Source: an uncultured Arcanobacterium sp. (GTDB lineage: Bacteria; Actinomycetota; Actinomycetes; Actinomycetales; Actinomycetaceae). From it: a DNA stretch of 64,000 nucleotides. The notes beneath the pieces were generated by a model. It had not been told where the DNA came from and made no database searches. It worked only from the letters and a program-made list of their open reading frames with translations. The DNA lies in contig CAUAGM010000002.1 in assembly GCA_958428545.1 (NCBI GenBank), forward strand, positions 190,936-254,935, written 5' to 3'. This document shows, piece by piece, positions 35,866 through 44,777 of the stretch. Position numbers and translations under genes: made by a program. Numbering within the stretch: the first letter of the stretch is position 1; the number at the start of each line of letters is the position of its first letter.

Positions 35866-37383
35866 ATGACACAAAAATCTGCAATTGCACATATGAGCGA
35901 AGCTCCCGCACACAAACTCGATGAAGCAACAGACATCAGCGCCACTGGCAAGACTCCCACTATCGATAATGCCACTTTCGCTGATTTTGGAATTTCAGGA
36001 GCTGTAGTCACAGCACTGAGCAATAAAGGCATCACTCGCCCTTTCCCTATTCAAGCACTCACTCTCCCTATCGCGCTCAAAGGTTCTGATATTATCGGGC
36101 AAGCTAAAACAGGAACGGGAAAGACGCTCGGTTTTGGAATCCCGATGATCGAGTGCGTCATTGGCCCTGATGAAGACGGCTGGGATACACTCGGCAGCGC
36201 TCAGGGAAAACCGCAGGGGCTTGTCGTTTTACCTACACGCGAATTAGCGCAGCAAGTTGCCAACGATCTGCGTGACGCCTCTGCTCTGCGTTCGATCAGA
36301 ATTGCTGACGTCTACGGCGGGCGCGCCTATGAACCGCAAATTGATGCACTGACAAAGGGCGCAGAAATCGTAGTAGGAACTCCCGGACGCCTCATCGATT
36401 TAATAAAGCATCATTCGCTCGATCTTTCGTATATAAAAGTAGTGGTTCTCGATGAAGCTGACGAAATGCTGGATCTCGGCTTCTTAGAAGATATGGAAAC
36501 TATTCTCGCTGCAACCCCAGCAAACCGCCACACAATGCTTTTTTCTGCAACAATGCCTGGAGCAGTTGTAGCAATGGCACGCCGCTATATGAGCCACCCC
36601 ACTCATGTTCGTGCGCAAGATCCACACGACGATTGCGCAACAGTGCACACAACGAAACAGCTCATCTACCGTTGCCACGCATTAAATAAAGATGAAGTTG
36701 TGGCTCGCATTCTTCAAGCAAAAGATCGTGGTCTGACCATCATTTTCACAAAAACAAAACGCAGCGCAGCCACACTCGTCGATGAGCTCAAATATCGCGG
36801 CTTCGCAGCTGGAGCACTGCATGGCGATCTTGGGCAGGGCGCGCGCGAACAGGCATTGCGTGCTTTCCGTAAAGGAAAAATTGACGTGCTCGTTGCAACA
36901 GACGTAGCGGCACGAGGAATTGACGTTGACGACGTCACTCACGTCATCAACTATCAATGCCCCGAAGACGAAAAAACCTACCTTCATCGCATCGGACGCA
37001 CAGGGCGCGCTGGCAATACTGGCACTGCCGTCACTTTTGTGGATTGGGAAGATACACCACGCTGGTCAGTGATCAACGCCCAACTTAATCTCGGCATAGT
37101 AGATCCCGTGGAAACATACCACACCAGTGAGCATCTCTTTTCAGATCTTGATATCCCATCTGAAGTAACAGGACGACTTCCAAAGAATCAGCGTATCCGA
37201 GCAGGGCTTGACGCAGAAAAAATCGAAGATTTAGGAGAGACAGGAGGTCGGCGTTCGCGAACTAAAAAATCATCACGCTCTGAGCAACGATCACGCTCTT
37301 CTCGCTCTCGCACACATAAGGTAGCAAACAAAACAGAGAGAAAACCTCAGCGCACTCGCGAGCGCCGTAGAATTCGTAAGTGA
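35866..37383 (+). CDS. DEAD-box ATP-dependent RNA helicase
   Basis: 505 residues. Q motif FADFGISG...RPFPIQ, Walker A AKTGTGKT, PTRELAQQ, TPGRLIDL, VLDEADEML (DEAD), SAT, ARGIDVDDV and HRIGRTGRAG are all intact, so an active ATPase is expected. The last 80 residues are Arg/Ser/Lys-rich and disordered, typical of RNA-binding tails in RhlE/DeaD-like helicases involved in ribosome assembly or cold response. The specific RNA role is inferred. The start at 35866 lacks a ribosome site; ATG at 35893 is an alternative. Confidence 0.92.
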   Translation: MTQKSAIAHMSEAPAHKLDEATDISATGKTPTIDNATFADFGISGAVVTALSNKGITRPFPIQALTLPIALKGSDIIGQAKTGTGKTLGFGIPMIECVIGPDEDGWDTLGSAQGKPQGLVVLPTRELAQQVANDLRDASALRSIRIADVYGGRAYEPQIDALTKGAEIVVGTPGRLIDLIKHHSLDLSYIKVVVLDEADEMLDLGFLEDMETILAATPANRHTMLFSATMPGAVVAMARRYMSHPTHVRAQDPHDDCATVHTTKQLIYRCHALNKDEVVARILQAKDRGLTIIFTKTKRSAATLVDELKYRGFAAGALHGDLGQGAREQALRAFRKGKIDVLVATDVAARGIDVDDVTHVINYQCPEDEKTYLHRIGRTGRAGNTGTAVTFVDWEDTPRWSVINAQLNLGIVDPVETYHTSEHLFSDLDIPSEVTGRLPKNQRIRAGLDAEKIEDLGETGGRRSRTKKSSRSEQRSRSSRSRTHKVANKTERKPQRTRERRRIRK

Positions 37384-37421
37384 TGCCGCTAGCGCTGCCT
37401 CATCTTCACGGCAGGGGATGT

Positions 37422-38045
37422 TTATCCAGCCATAAGACTTCTCACGATACTCAAAATGCCCGATATGATGAGCTGAACTGCAATAGCAGCAAGCAGCATA
37501 CCTGATAGTTTCGTGAGGAGAGCAACGCCAGAATCTCCAAGCACTCTCATAATCGACGTCGCAAAATTCATCGACAGCCACGAAATGGTGAGCACGGCAA
37601 TAGTTGCAAGCACCACGACGAGCATATTCAGCACATTACCATGCGCATACTCCATCTGAAGCATCAACGCCACAATTGCACCAGGACCGGCAAGGAGGGG
37701 CGTGCCGAGCGGAACTGCAGCAACGTTGAGAGTCCCTCCTTCTTCCCCAGGGTCTGAGACTTCACCAGTGAGGAGCTGAAGTGCAACCAGCAAAAGCAAC
37801 AGACCGCCAGAAATTTGCAGTGCTTCAGGCGTGATTCCCATAAGCCCGAAAATATGGAATCCGAAGAAACCGAAAATAAGCAAAAGCGCAAGAGCCAACA
37901 CGTTGGACTGCCATGCCACTCGTTTGCGTTCTTGCGGCGTATGCGGCGCCGTCAAACTCATAAATACAGGCAAATTTCCTGGGGGATCGATGATGACGAT
38001 CATCGTCGCAAAAGTCGTAATAAAAAGCGTAAGCGCCGCATTCAT
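37422..38045 (-). CDS. MarC family integral membrane protein
   Basis: 207 residues with six hydrophobic helices. The MarC/UPF0056 signatures IDPPGNLPVF near residue 19 and VPLGTPLLAGPGAI near 110 are present. The family is conserved but its transported substrate or function is unsettled; the historic link to multiple antibiotic resistance was withdrawn. The ATG overlaps the stop of the upstream PHP gene (ATGA), so the two are co-translated. It is convergent with the helicase gene, 38 bases away. Confidence 0.9.
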   Translation of the reverse strand: MNAALTLFITTFATMIVIIDPPGNLPVFMSLTAPHTPQERKRVAWQSNVLALALLLIFGFFGFHIFGLMGITPEALQISGGLLLLLVALQLLTGEVSDPGEEGGTLNVAAVPLGTPLLAGPGAIVALMLQMEYAHGNVLNMLVVVLATIAVLTISWLSMNFATSIMRVLGDSGVALLTKLSGMLLAAIAVQLIISGILSIVRSLMAG

Positions 38046-38917
38046 GGTTTAATCACTGGCAAAAATACCCCTTTCACAAGATCGTCATACACCTGAGGAT
38101 CGCTAGTATTTTCTCCTAAGGCATTTGGTTTACCTGTGCCATGATAGTCGCTCGATCCACATTGGCGAAGCTGCAAACGTTCAGCCAGATCTGCCAATTG
38201 CCCTCGAAGTTCTACAGGATTATCACGATGAGCGATTTCTATTCCAAATAGCCCGGCTTCACTAATTTTTTCTATATCTCTATCGTGCAGAAAGTTTGCT
38301 CGTGCACGGGCTTTTGGATGTGCTAGCACAGCTTTGCCGCCAGCCGCATTAATCCATTCAACTACTTCCATTGCAAGGGGCGATGAGCTAGGCACATAAT
38401 AAGGTGATGACGAGCTCAGAATTGATTGAAAGGCGGATGCGCGGTCTGGCACAATCCCCAATTCAACTAATGCGTCTGCAATATGCGGACGCCCTATCGG
38501 AGCATTGCCCTTCACTTTTGCCTGCACATCACTCCAACGAATCGGATAATCTTTCGCTAAACGATCAACAATTTCTCTGGCGCGTTCGCAGCGAACCAGC
38601 ATCATATGATCAATATGTGCACACATCAGGGGGTGGTGCGGATCAAAAAGATACGCCAAGATATGTACGGTTATCCGACTTTTCCCTAAAGGGTGACGAG
38701 CTGGATCTGCTGGCATATACGCCGTCATTTCCATACCTCGCACAAGCACTACCCCTGCAGTGCACACCTGAGCCTGCGCACGCGACCATCCAGCCACAGT
38801 ATCATGATCGGTAAGACCAATGACCTGAAGTCCTGCCTCACGAGCCAGATGCGGCAGGTCAGATGGATCATCTGTGCCGTCTGAGGCATTGGAATGGGTA
38901 TGTAAATCTATTCGCAT
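38042..38917 (-). CDS. PHP-domain metal-dependent phosphoesterase
   Basis: 291 residues. The start MRIDLHTHSNASDGTDDP and GLTDHDTVAGW are the first PHP metal motifs. VLAHPKARA and CGSSDYHGTGKPN supply the later ones. Relatives hydrolyse 3',5'-nucleoside bisphosphates or short oligoribonucleotides (RNase AM/YciV type), so that role is likely but inferred. The ATG at 38917 is set by the family N terminus; a frame from 39049 would run through the pepP promoter. TAAAGT lies seven bases upstream. It is followed by marC. Confidence 0.9.
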   Translation of the reverse strand: MRIDLHTHSNASDGTDDPSDLPHLAREAGLQVIGLTDHDTVAGWSRAQAQVCTAGVVLVRGMEMTAYMPADPARHPLGKSRITVHILAYLFDPHHPLMCAHIDHMMLVRCERAREIVDRLAKDYPIRWSDVQAKVKGNAPIGRPHIADALVELGIVPDRASAFQSILSSSSPYYVPSSSPLAMEVVEWINAAGGKAVLAHPKARARANFLHDRDIEKISEAGLFGIEIAHRDNPVELRGQLADLAERLQLRQCGSSDYHGTGKPNALGENTSDPQVYDDLVKGVFLPVIKP

Positions 38918-38924
38918 ACTCAAT

Positions 38925-38958
38925 ACTTTACGTTCTTGCCTATACTCAGTGCGATAAT
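38925..38958. promoter_or_regulatory. Compact divergent leaderless promoter pair (PHP gene / pepP)
   Basis: Only 47 bases separate the two start codons. Leftward, TAAAGT (38925-38930) lies seven bases from the PHP ATG. Rightward, GATAAT (38953-38958) lies six bases from the pepP ATG. Neither start has a ribosome site. The upstream elements of the two promoters must overlap the opposite coding start. Confidence 0.5.
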
Positions 38959-38964
38959 AGATAT

Positions 38965-40542
38965 ATGAATAACGAAGAAGCACCTCAGAGCCTTGCACAG
39001 CGAGGAAATAATCGCAGCCAGCAGCCAAAAAATGAAAAGTTTCGAGCATTTATCGGCGAAGATTGGGGTTCGCGCCCTGCCGGTCCGGCGCGAGCCAAAG
39101 TTGCCGACTATACTCCCGCACGCCGCGCGAAACTAGGTGCACAGTTTCCAGGGGAACGCCTAGTAATCCCAGCAGGAGATCTAGTTGTGCGCTCAAATGA
39201 CTGCGATTATCGTTTCCGTGCACATTCTGCGTTTGCACATCTCACAGGTCTAGGAGGGGAACGAGAACCAGGCGCTGTACTCGTACTCGATCCTCTGCCC
39301 GCTCTTGAGGAGCTAGAAAGCACAACAAGTGGTAGCAAGCTGGATACACCGTCACTCTCATGCGAATTCACACACAAAGCGGTTCTTTATTTTCATCCAC
39401 GAGTTTCTCGTAGTAGTGAAGAGTTTTATGCCGATCCGCGCCATGGAGAGTTTTGGGTAGGAGCGCGCCCTAGCGCTGCAGATATGGAGGCGAGCACAGG
39501 TATCACCGTCAAGCATATTGATTTACTGCGTGACGATTTAGCAAAAAACCTCGGCACAGATTCACTGCAGCTGCGCGTTATTGCACAAGCAGACCCAGCT
39601 ATCACATCTCTCGTCGCTGAACTTCGCTCAGACTATGGCTTGCCAAACGGGCAATCAGCCGCACAGCTGGATGATCAACTTGCTGAAGCAGCTTCCCAGA
39701 TACGTCTAATCAAAGATGAGTGGGAAATTCAGGAGATGGAAAAAGCTGTGGCTGTAACGGCAGAAGGCTTTGACGATATTATTCGATCCCTGCCTCGAGC
39801 AGTGCAGCATTGGCGCGGAGAGCGCGTCATCGAGGGAGCGTTCGGGGCGAAAGCGCGCGAAGAAGGCAATGGGCTGGGATATGAGACGATCGTAGCGAGC
39901 GGAAATCATGCCAACACATTGCATTGGATTACAAACGATGGCGAGGTGCGAGAAGGCGATCTCGTGCTCGTTGATGCTGGTGCAGAAGTAGATTCTCTCT
40001 ATACTGCCGATATTACTCGCACACTCCCCGTGAATGGGCACTTCACCGACACTCAACGCCAAGTATATGAAGCAGTGCTCGAAGCGTGCGAAGCTGCTCT
40101 TGCTAAAGCAAACGAAGCTGGAGTTCGATTCAAAGACGTACATACAGCAGCTATGGAGGTAATTGCCAAACATCTCGATAACTGGGGTATACTCCCTGTT
40201 TCTGCAGAAGAATCACTCAAACCAGATAGTGGGCAGTACCACCGCCGCTGGATGCCCCACGGAACGAGTCACCATCTGGGCATTGACGTTCACGACTGCG
40301 CGCAAGCAAAGAGAGAACTTTATCAAGATGCTCTGCTCGAACCAGGTATGGTGTTTACTATCGAACCAGGGCTATACTTTCGCAAGGACGATCTCAAAAT
40401 TCCTGAGCGATTCCGAGGCATCGGCGTGAGGATTGAAGACGATATCGTCGTCACCGCACAGGGCGCTCGTCGGATTTCTGAAAATATTCCTCGAACGGCA
40501 GACGATGTTGAAGCATGGATGGCTCGCCTGCTGAAAGAGTAG
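38965..40542 (+). CDS. pepP: Xaa-Pro aminopeptidase (aminopeptidase P)
   Basis: Removes N-terminal residues preceding proline. The 525-residue protein has an N-terminal creatinase-like domain (about 50-270) and a C-terminal pita-bread metallopeptidase domain. Dinuclear metal ligands are visible: Asp in LVDAGAEVDS and TADITRT, His in HGTSHHLGIDVHD, Glu in TIEPGLYF and VRIEDDIV. The ATG at 38965 is chosen because a -10-like GATAAT lies six bases upstream; the in-frame start at 38863 would lie inside the PHP gene. A Gln/Asn-rich start (about 1-25) is likely disordered. Confidence 0.94.
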   Translation: MNNEEAPQSLAQRGNNRSQQPKNEKFRAFIGEDWGSRPAGPARAKVADYTPARRAKLGAQFPGERLVIPAGDLVVRSNDCDYRFRAHSAFAHLTGLGGEREPGAVLVLDPLPALEELESTTSGSKLDTPSLSCEFTHKAVLYFHPRVSRSSEEFYADPRHGEFWVGARPSAADMEASTGITVKHIDLLRDDLAKNLGTDSLQLRVIAQADPAITSLVAELRSDYGLPNGQSAAQLDDQLAEAASQIRLIKDEWEIQEMEKAVAVTAEGFDDIIRSLPRAVQHWRGERVIEGAFGAKAREEGNGLGYETIVASGNHANTLHWITNDGEVREGDLVLVDAGAEVDSLYTADITRTLPVNGHFTDTQRQVYEAVLEACEAALAKANEAGVRFKDVHTAAMEVIAKHLDNWGILPVSAEESLKPDSGQYHRRWMPHGTSHHLGIDVHDCAQAKRELYQDALLEPGMVFTIEPGLYFRKDDLKIPERFRGIGVRIEDDIVVTAQGARRISENIPRTADDVEAWMARLLKE

Positions 40543-40645
40543 CGAAATCATCATAAATAAACAGCTTATTGTGAAAAATCAATACGCATACATTCAGCTG
40601 CACGCACGCTGATACACAGATCACATGCCGTATGAGAGGAGTGCT

Positions 40646-42040
40646 ATGGCACACGCAGATGCTTCTAATCGAACGACAACTCAGCGATCACGAGTATTTA
40701 TTGGGCGCTTAGCAGGATCCGACGTCTTTGACCCTATCGGCGATCGTATCGGACGCGTCAAAGATGTAGTCGTGGTTTTTCAGATCACTAGAGAACCTCT
40801 CGTAGTTGGGCTGGTCATCGAAGTCGTGGGCAAACGCCGAGTATTTATGCCACTCACGCGCGTGACGGCAATTCACGGCGGCCAAGTCATCACAACTGGT
40901 CTGATGAATATCCGCCGATTTTCTCAGCGACCTATCGAATCTCTCGTGGTGGGAGAGATTCTCGATCGTGAAGTCCATTTCAAAGACGGCACAGGCACAG
41001 CAACTGTTGAAGACGTGGCTATGGAGCAGACACGTCTGCGTGAATGGCGCCTAACAGAAGTATTTGTGCGTATGAAAAAGGGATCGCGCAACGCAGGCAA
41101 TACGCTCATCACTCCTATTTCTGCTGTCACAGGATTAAATTCAAAACTCACACATCAAGGAGCAGATGCTCTTGTGGCACAGCTAGCAGACCTCAAAGCT
41201 CCAGATGTTGCAGACGTTTTGCGCGATTTACCCGAAGATCGTCTCATATCCGTGGCAAATCATCTAGGAGATGAGCGCCTCGCTGACGTTTTGGAAGAAT
41301 TAGGCGACGATGAACGAGTAGCTATTGTGAGTTCGCTGAGCGTGGATCGCGCTGCCGACGTGCTCGAAGTGATGCAGCCAGACGATGCAGCAGACCTCGT
41401 TGCTGAACTTCCTGGCGCACAGGCAGAAATTTTGCTCAGCCGAATGCTGCCAGACGAAGCTGCCGACGTGCGCCGCCTTATGAGCTACGGCGAGCGCAGT
41501 GCGGGCGGTCTGATGACGACAGATCCTATTGTACTGCCGCCTGATGCCAGCGTTGCCACAGCCTTGGCTCATGCTCGGCGCGCAGATATTCCCCCAGCAC
41601 TCGCATCAATGATTTTTGTGTGTCGCCCTCCTTTGGAAACTCCTACAGGCAAATTCCTTGGCGTAGTACATATCCAGCGTCTGCTGCGCGAAGCACCCAG
41701 TTCAATGATCGGTCGTATTTTAGATACAGATATTGAGCCTGTTGCCCCTGAAGATGGAATCGGGCGCGTGACGCGCTTGCTTGCTACGTACAACCTCACA
41801 TCAATCCCCGTTACTGATGAGGGAATTCTTTTGGGAGCCGTCTCCGTCGATGACGTACTCGACCATCTCCTGCCTGAGCATTGGCGTGAAGTTGATGAGA
41901 CTCTGCTTGATGAAGCTATGGATGCGAAATACGATCCTGACGCAGAAGATTTTGACGCTGCAGACTTAGTAGCACGCGAAGAAGAAAAAGACGCAGAGAA
42001 AGCCCACACAAGCAGAAATACGGAAGGCGAGGTGAAGTGA
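40646..42040 (+). CDS. MgtE N-terminal/CBS domain protein without a channel domain
   Basis: 464 residues. A PRC-barrel-like N-terminal region (about 15-130; GDRIGRVKDVVVVF) is followed by the MgtE_N superhelix (about 165-285; EELGDDERVAIVSSL, MQPDDAADLVAELP). A CBS pair (about 290-420; YGERSAGGLMTTDP; SIPVTDEGILLGAVSVDDVLDHL) comes next. No membrane helices follow, so it is a soluble Mg2+-sensor-like protein rather than a transporter, as in mycobacterial relatives. AGAGGAG lies just before ATG 40646, which sets the start. It is one base upstream of the DUF1003 gene. Confidence 0.9.
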   Translation: MAHADASNRTTTQRSRVFIGRLAGSDVFDPIGDRIGRVKDVVVVFQITREPLVVGLVIEVVGKRRVFMPLTRVTAIHGGQVITTGLMNIRRFSQRPIESLVVGEILDREVHFKDGTGTATVEDVAMEQTRLREWRLTEVFVRMKKGSRNAGNTLITPISAVTGLNSKLTHQGADALVAQLADLKAPDVADVLRDLPEDRLISVANHLGDERLADVLEELGDDERVAIVSSLSVDRAADVLEVMQPDDAADLVAELPGAQAEILLSRMLPDEAADVRRLMSYGERSAGGLMTTDPIVLPPDASVATALAHARRADIPPALASMIFVCRPPLETPTGKFLGVVHIQRLLREAPSSMIGRILDTDIEPVAPEDGIGRVTRLLATYNLTSIPVTDEGILLGAVSVDDVLDHLLPEHWREVDETLLDEAMDAKYDPDAEDFDAADLVAREEEKDAEKAHTSRNTEGEVK

Positions 42041-42041
42041 T

Positions 42042-42635
42042 ATGGCAGATATTTTTGAACAGCCCATGGCAAAGCATGAGCGAAAACTCACGCGAGCACG
42101 TTTCGACAGTGACGCAACTGGCGTCGCTGCCGAAAGAATTGCACGTTTTACGGGCACCCCTCAGTTTTTAATTTATTTGACGATTTTTGTGGTGCTATGG
42201 ATTGGCTGGAATTCTTTTGCTCCTCAATCCTTACGTTTTGATTCCTCCGATATCGGGTTTACGGCACTCACACTTATGCTTTCACTTCAAGCCTCCTATT
42301 CAGCGCCTCTTATTTTGCTGGCACAAAACCGCCAAGACGATCGCGACCGCGTGACGGCTCAAAATGATCGTCAGCTTACGCAACGTAATTTGGCTGATAC
42401 CGAATATATAACGCGTGAAATTGCCGCTTTACGCTTAGCGCTAGGAGACGTTGCCACACGCGATTTTGTGCGCTCGGAATTACAAGATTTGCTGCAGGAT
42501 ATAGCGTCTGGGGAAGCATCGCATATCTTAAGCCCAGCTCTTGCCGAACGAGATGCAGAAATCAAAAAGCTCGAAGAGAAAATCACCCAGCTTGAAGCAC
42601 GCCCCGATTCGCAGGGGCAGCTGAAACGCCCGTAA
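42042..42635 (+). CDS. DUF1003 family membrane protein
   Basis: 197 residues with two membrane helices (about 43-62 and 77-98). The family motif SAPLILLAQNRQDDRDR follows the second helix, and a C-terminal coiled coil (DAEIKKLEEKITQLE) ends the protein. Function is unknown. It starts one base after the MgtE-N/CBS stop with AGGTGA seven bases upstream, and mrp follows nine bases on. The trio MgtE-N/CBS, DUF1003, Mrp is also grouped in mycobacteria, hinting at a joint but undefined role. Confidence 0.9.
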   Translation: MADIFEQPMAKHERKLTRARFDSDATGVAAERIARFTGTPQFLIYLTIFVVLWIGWNSFAPQSLRFDSSDIGFTALTLMLSLQASYSAPLILLAQNRQDDRDRVTAQNDRQLTQRNLADTEYITREIAALRLALGDVATRDFVRSELQDLLQDIASGEASHILSPALAERDAEIKKLEEKITQLEARPDSQGQLKRP

Positions 42636-42644
42636 GATAGAACT

Positions 42645-43766
42645 ATGGCTATTACTGAAGAAGAGATACGCGAGGCTCTCTCGCATGTGATTGATCCAGA
42701 GATCCGCCGCCCAATCACCGACCTCAATATGGTTCACGATATCCGCATTGGCGAAAACGGATCTGTTCACGTGCATATTCGACTTACAGTTCCAGGCTGC
42801 CCGATGGCGCAGCATATTGAGCAAGATGTGCGAGAGACGCTAGGTGCGCTGGAAGGCGTCACACACGTATCTGTGGATATGGGGGCTATGACGCCTGAGG
42901 AGCAGAAGGAACTGCGAGAAAAACTGCGCGGCGGGTCTGAACCAGACATTCCTTTTGCCAAGCCTGGCTGCCTTACTCGCGTCTATGCTATTTCTTCAGG
43001 CAAAGGTGGCGTAGGAAAAAGCTCAATGACCGTCAATCTTGCAACGGCAATGGCAAAGCAAGGGTTCAACGTCGGAATTGTTGATGCTGATATTTATGGT
43101 TTTTCGATTCCGCAGATGATGGGCATCACAACGGCTCCGCAAGTAGTAGATAATATGATTATCCCGCCCGTCGCACACGGCGTAAAAGTGATCTCTATCG
43201 GAATGTTTATGCAGGAAAATGCTCCCGTTGTATGGCGCGGACCTATGCTTCATCGAGCATTGCAACAGTTTTTTGCTGATGTGTATTGGGGAGATCTCGA
43301 CGCTCTCTTCATTGATCTTCCTCCAGGAACAGGCGATATCGCCATTTCCGTGGCTCAGCTTATTCCAGGCGCTGAAATCGTCGTGGTGACGACACCGCAA
43401 AGCGCTGCAGCAGACGTCGCCGAACGCGCAGGATTAATGGCTCAGCAAACCGAGCAACGCGTTGTTGGCATCATTGAAAACATGAGCTATCTCGCGATGC
43501 CAGATGGCTCAAAGATGCCGCTCTTTGGTGCAGGCGGAGGCGATGCTGTGGCGGTACGCCTAGGGCAGATTCTGGGCTACCCTATCCCAGTGCTTGCACG
43601 CGTTCCTCTCGAACAAGCTCTGCGAGAAGGCGGCGATCACGGCAGACCACTTGCAATTGCAGAAGGAGAATCTGAAGCAGCTCAACAGATGCGTGCAGCG
43701 GCAGAAACGTTGGCCCACAGGGCGCGAGGCTTATCTGGAAGATCTCTTGGAATTAAGCCTTTATAA
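42645..43766 (+). CDS. mrp: Mrp/NBP35 family P-loop ATPase, iron-sulfur cluster carrier-like
   Basis: 373 residues. N-terminal MIP18/DUF59 domain (about 5-85; HVIDPEIRRPITDLNMV; GCPM). The ATPase has a deviant Walker A SGKGGVGKSS near 119, FIDLPPGTGD and TTPQSAAADVAERA. The CxxC that holds the bridging cluster in NBP35 is absent: ENMSYLAMPDGSKMPLFG stands in its place, as in actinobacterial Mrp. Iron-sulfur cargo is therefore less certain than the ATPase assignment. Confidence 0.93.
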   Translation: MAITEEEIREALSHVIDPEIRRPITDLNMVHDIRIGENGSVHVHIRLTVPGCPMAQHIEQDVRETLGALEGVTHVSVDMGAMTPEEQKELREKLRGGSEPDIPFAKPGCLTRVYAISSGKGGVGKSSMTVNLATAMAKQGFNVGIVDADIYGFSIPQMMGITTAPQVVDNMIIPPVAHGVKVISIGMFMQENAPVVWRGPMLHRALQQFFADVYWGDLDALFIDLPPGTGDIAISVAQLIPGAEIVVVTTPQSAAADVAERAGLMAQQTEQRVVGIIENMSYLAMPDGSKMPLFGAGGGDAVAVRLGQILGYPIPVLARVPLEQALREGGDHGRPLAIAEGESEAAQQMRAAAETLAHRARGLSGRSLGIKPL

Positions 43767-43864
43767 TACATATAAATGGCATACACATAGAAGAAATTGC
43801 TTCGGCATAGATACGCTAAGCTTGTAAGCAGGCATCTATGAAGCATAGCGGGAGAGAGAATATC

Positions 43865-44494
43865 ATGGCTCAAGATAAAGCAGCTTCGTGGCTCTACACC
43901 GAAGAAGCCGTTCTCGATACAGATACAGCTCGCACAGCACGCGAGAATGCAGCTGAGTTAGGAATCGAAGCGCTAGCAGTCTCTGTATGCACTTTTTTAC
44001 GTACCCTTGCTTCCATTCCTTCTGTACGAGCAATTGCTGAAGTGGGCACAGGCACAGGAGTAAGCGGTTTGGCTCTACTGAGTGCATCAGATGATTCTTC
44101 ACTTACATCTATTGATATTGAGCCTGTGGCTCAAAATGCCGCACGAGAAGCCTTCGCTGCCGCTGGTATCCGCTCAGCACGTTACCGCCTCATAAATGGG
44201 CGTAGCGCTGATCTACTCCCTCGCCTAGCAGCAAATTCTTACGATCTCGTCATACTCGACGGCGATCCTCTCGAAGCGGCAGGTGATGCAGAAGAAGCGT
44301 TGCGTATGCTCCGCTCAGGAGGAATGCTCGTGCTCGCTCATGCCCTCAATCATGATCTCGTAGCAGACCCTGTACGCCGAGATGCTGTAACTGTCGCTCT
44401 GCGTGATTTAGGGCATGAACTCCTTGCAGACGAACGCATCACTGCGAGCCTACTTCCTATCAGCGATGGGATATTGCTTGGCATCAAAGCTTAA
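43865..44494 (+). CDS. SAM-dependent O-methyltransferase (class I)
   Basis: 209 residues. Motif I AEVGTGTGVSGLALL near 66 and SIDIEP bind SAM. YDLVILDGDP and GGMLVLAHAL follow, the order of the catechol/caffeoyl-CoA-type family (mycobacterial Rv1220c group). Substrate unknown. The ATG at 43865 is chosen because GGGAGAGAG lies six bases upstream; the in-frame ATG at 43838 would place that site inside the gene. Its stop overlaps the stop of the convergent DUF3117 gene. Confidence 0.9.
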   Translation: MAQDKAASWLYTEEAVLDTDTARTARENAAELGIEALAVSVCTFLRTLASIPSVRAIAEVGTGTGVSGLALLSASDDSSLTSIDIEPVAQNAAREAFAAAGIRSARYRLINGRSADLLPRLAANSYDLVILDGDPLEAAGDAEEALRMLRSGGMLVLAHALNHDLVADPVRRDAVTVALRDLGHELLADERITASLLPISDGILLGIKA

Positions 44495-44676
44495 AAGTCT
44501 TCCTTTTTCGATTTACTCACATCTTTAAGCACGCAATATAGCTCATCAATATCGGATTCTTTCATATCCAGTACTATTCTTCCGCCACCCTCGACAGGAA
44601 TACGAAGCGTTACACCTCGATTAGTAGGCTCGGCTTCTAAGGGACCATCTCCCGTCCGCGGCTTCATCGCTACCAT
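44491..44676 (-). CDS. DUF3117 family small protein
   Basis: 61 residues starting MVAMKPRTGDGPLEAE, with the family core VTLRIPVEGGGRIVLDM. Conserved in actinobacteria with no known function. AAAGGAG lies upstream of the ATG, though ten bases away; ATG at codon 4 is an alternative. It pairs with the O-methyltransferase gene as in mycobacteria, with the two stop codons sharing the palindrome TTAA. Confidence 0.9.
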   Translation of the reverse strand: MVAMKPRTGDGPLEAEPTNRGVTLRIPVEGGGRIVLDMKESDIDELYCVLKDVSKSKKEDF

Positions 44677-44777
44677 AATCTCTCAGCTCCTTTGCTGGCA
44701 TCTACTGCACATATCGGCACAATCACCCTCTACTAGTTTATGCCATATCAAGCACGGCATAAACACGATGAGGGCAT

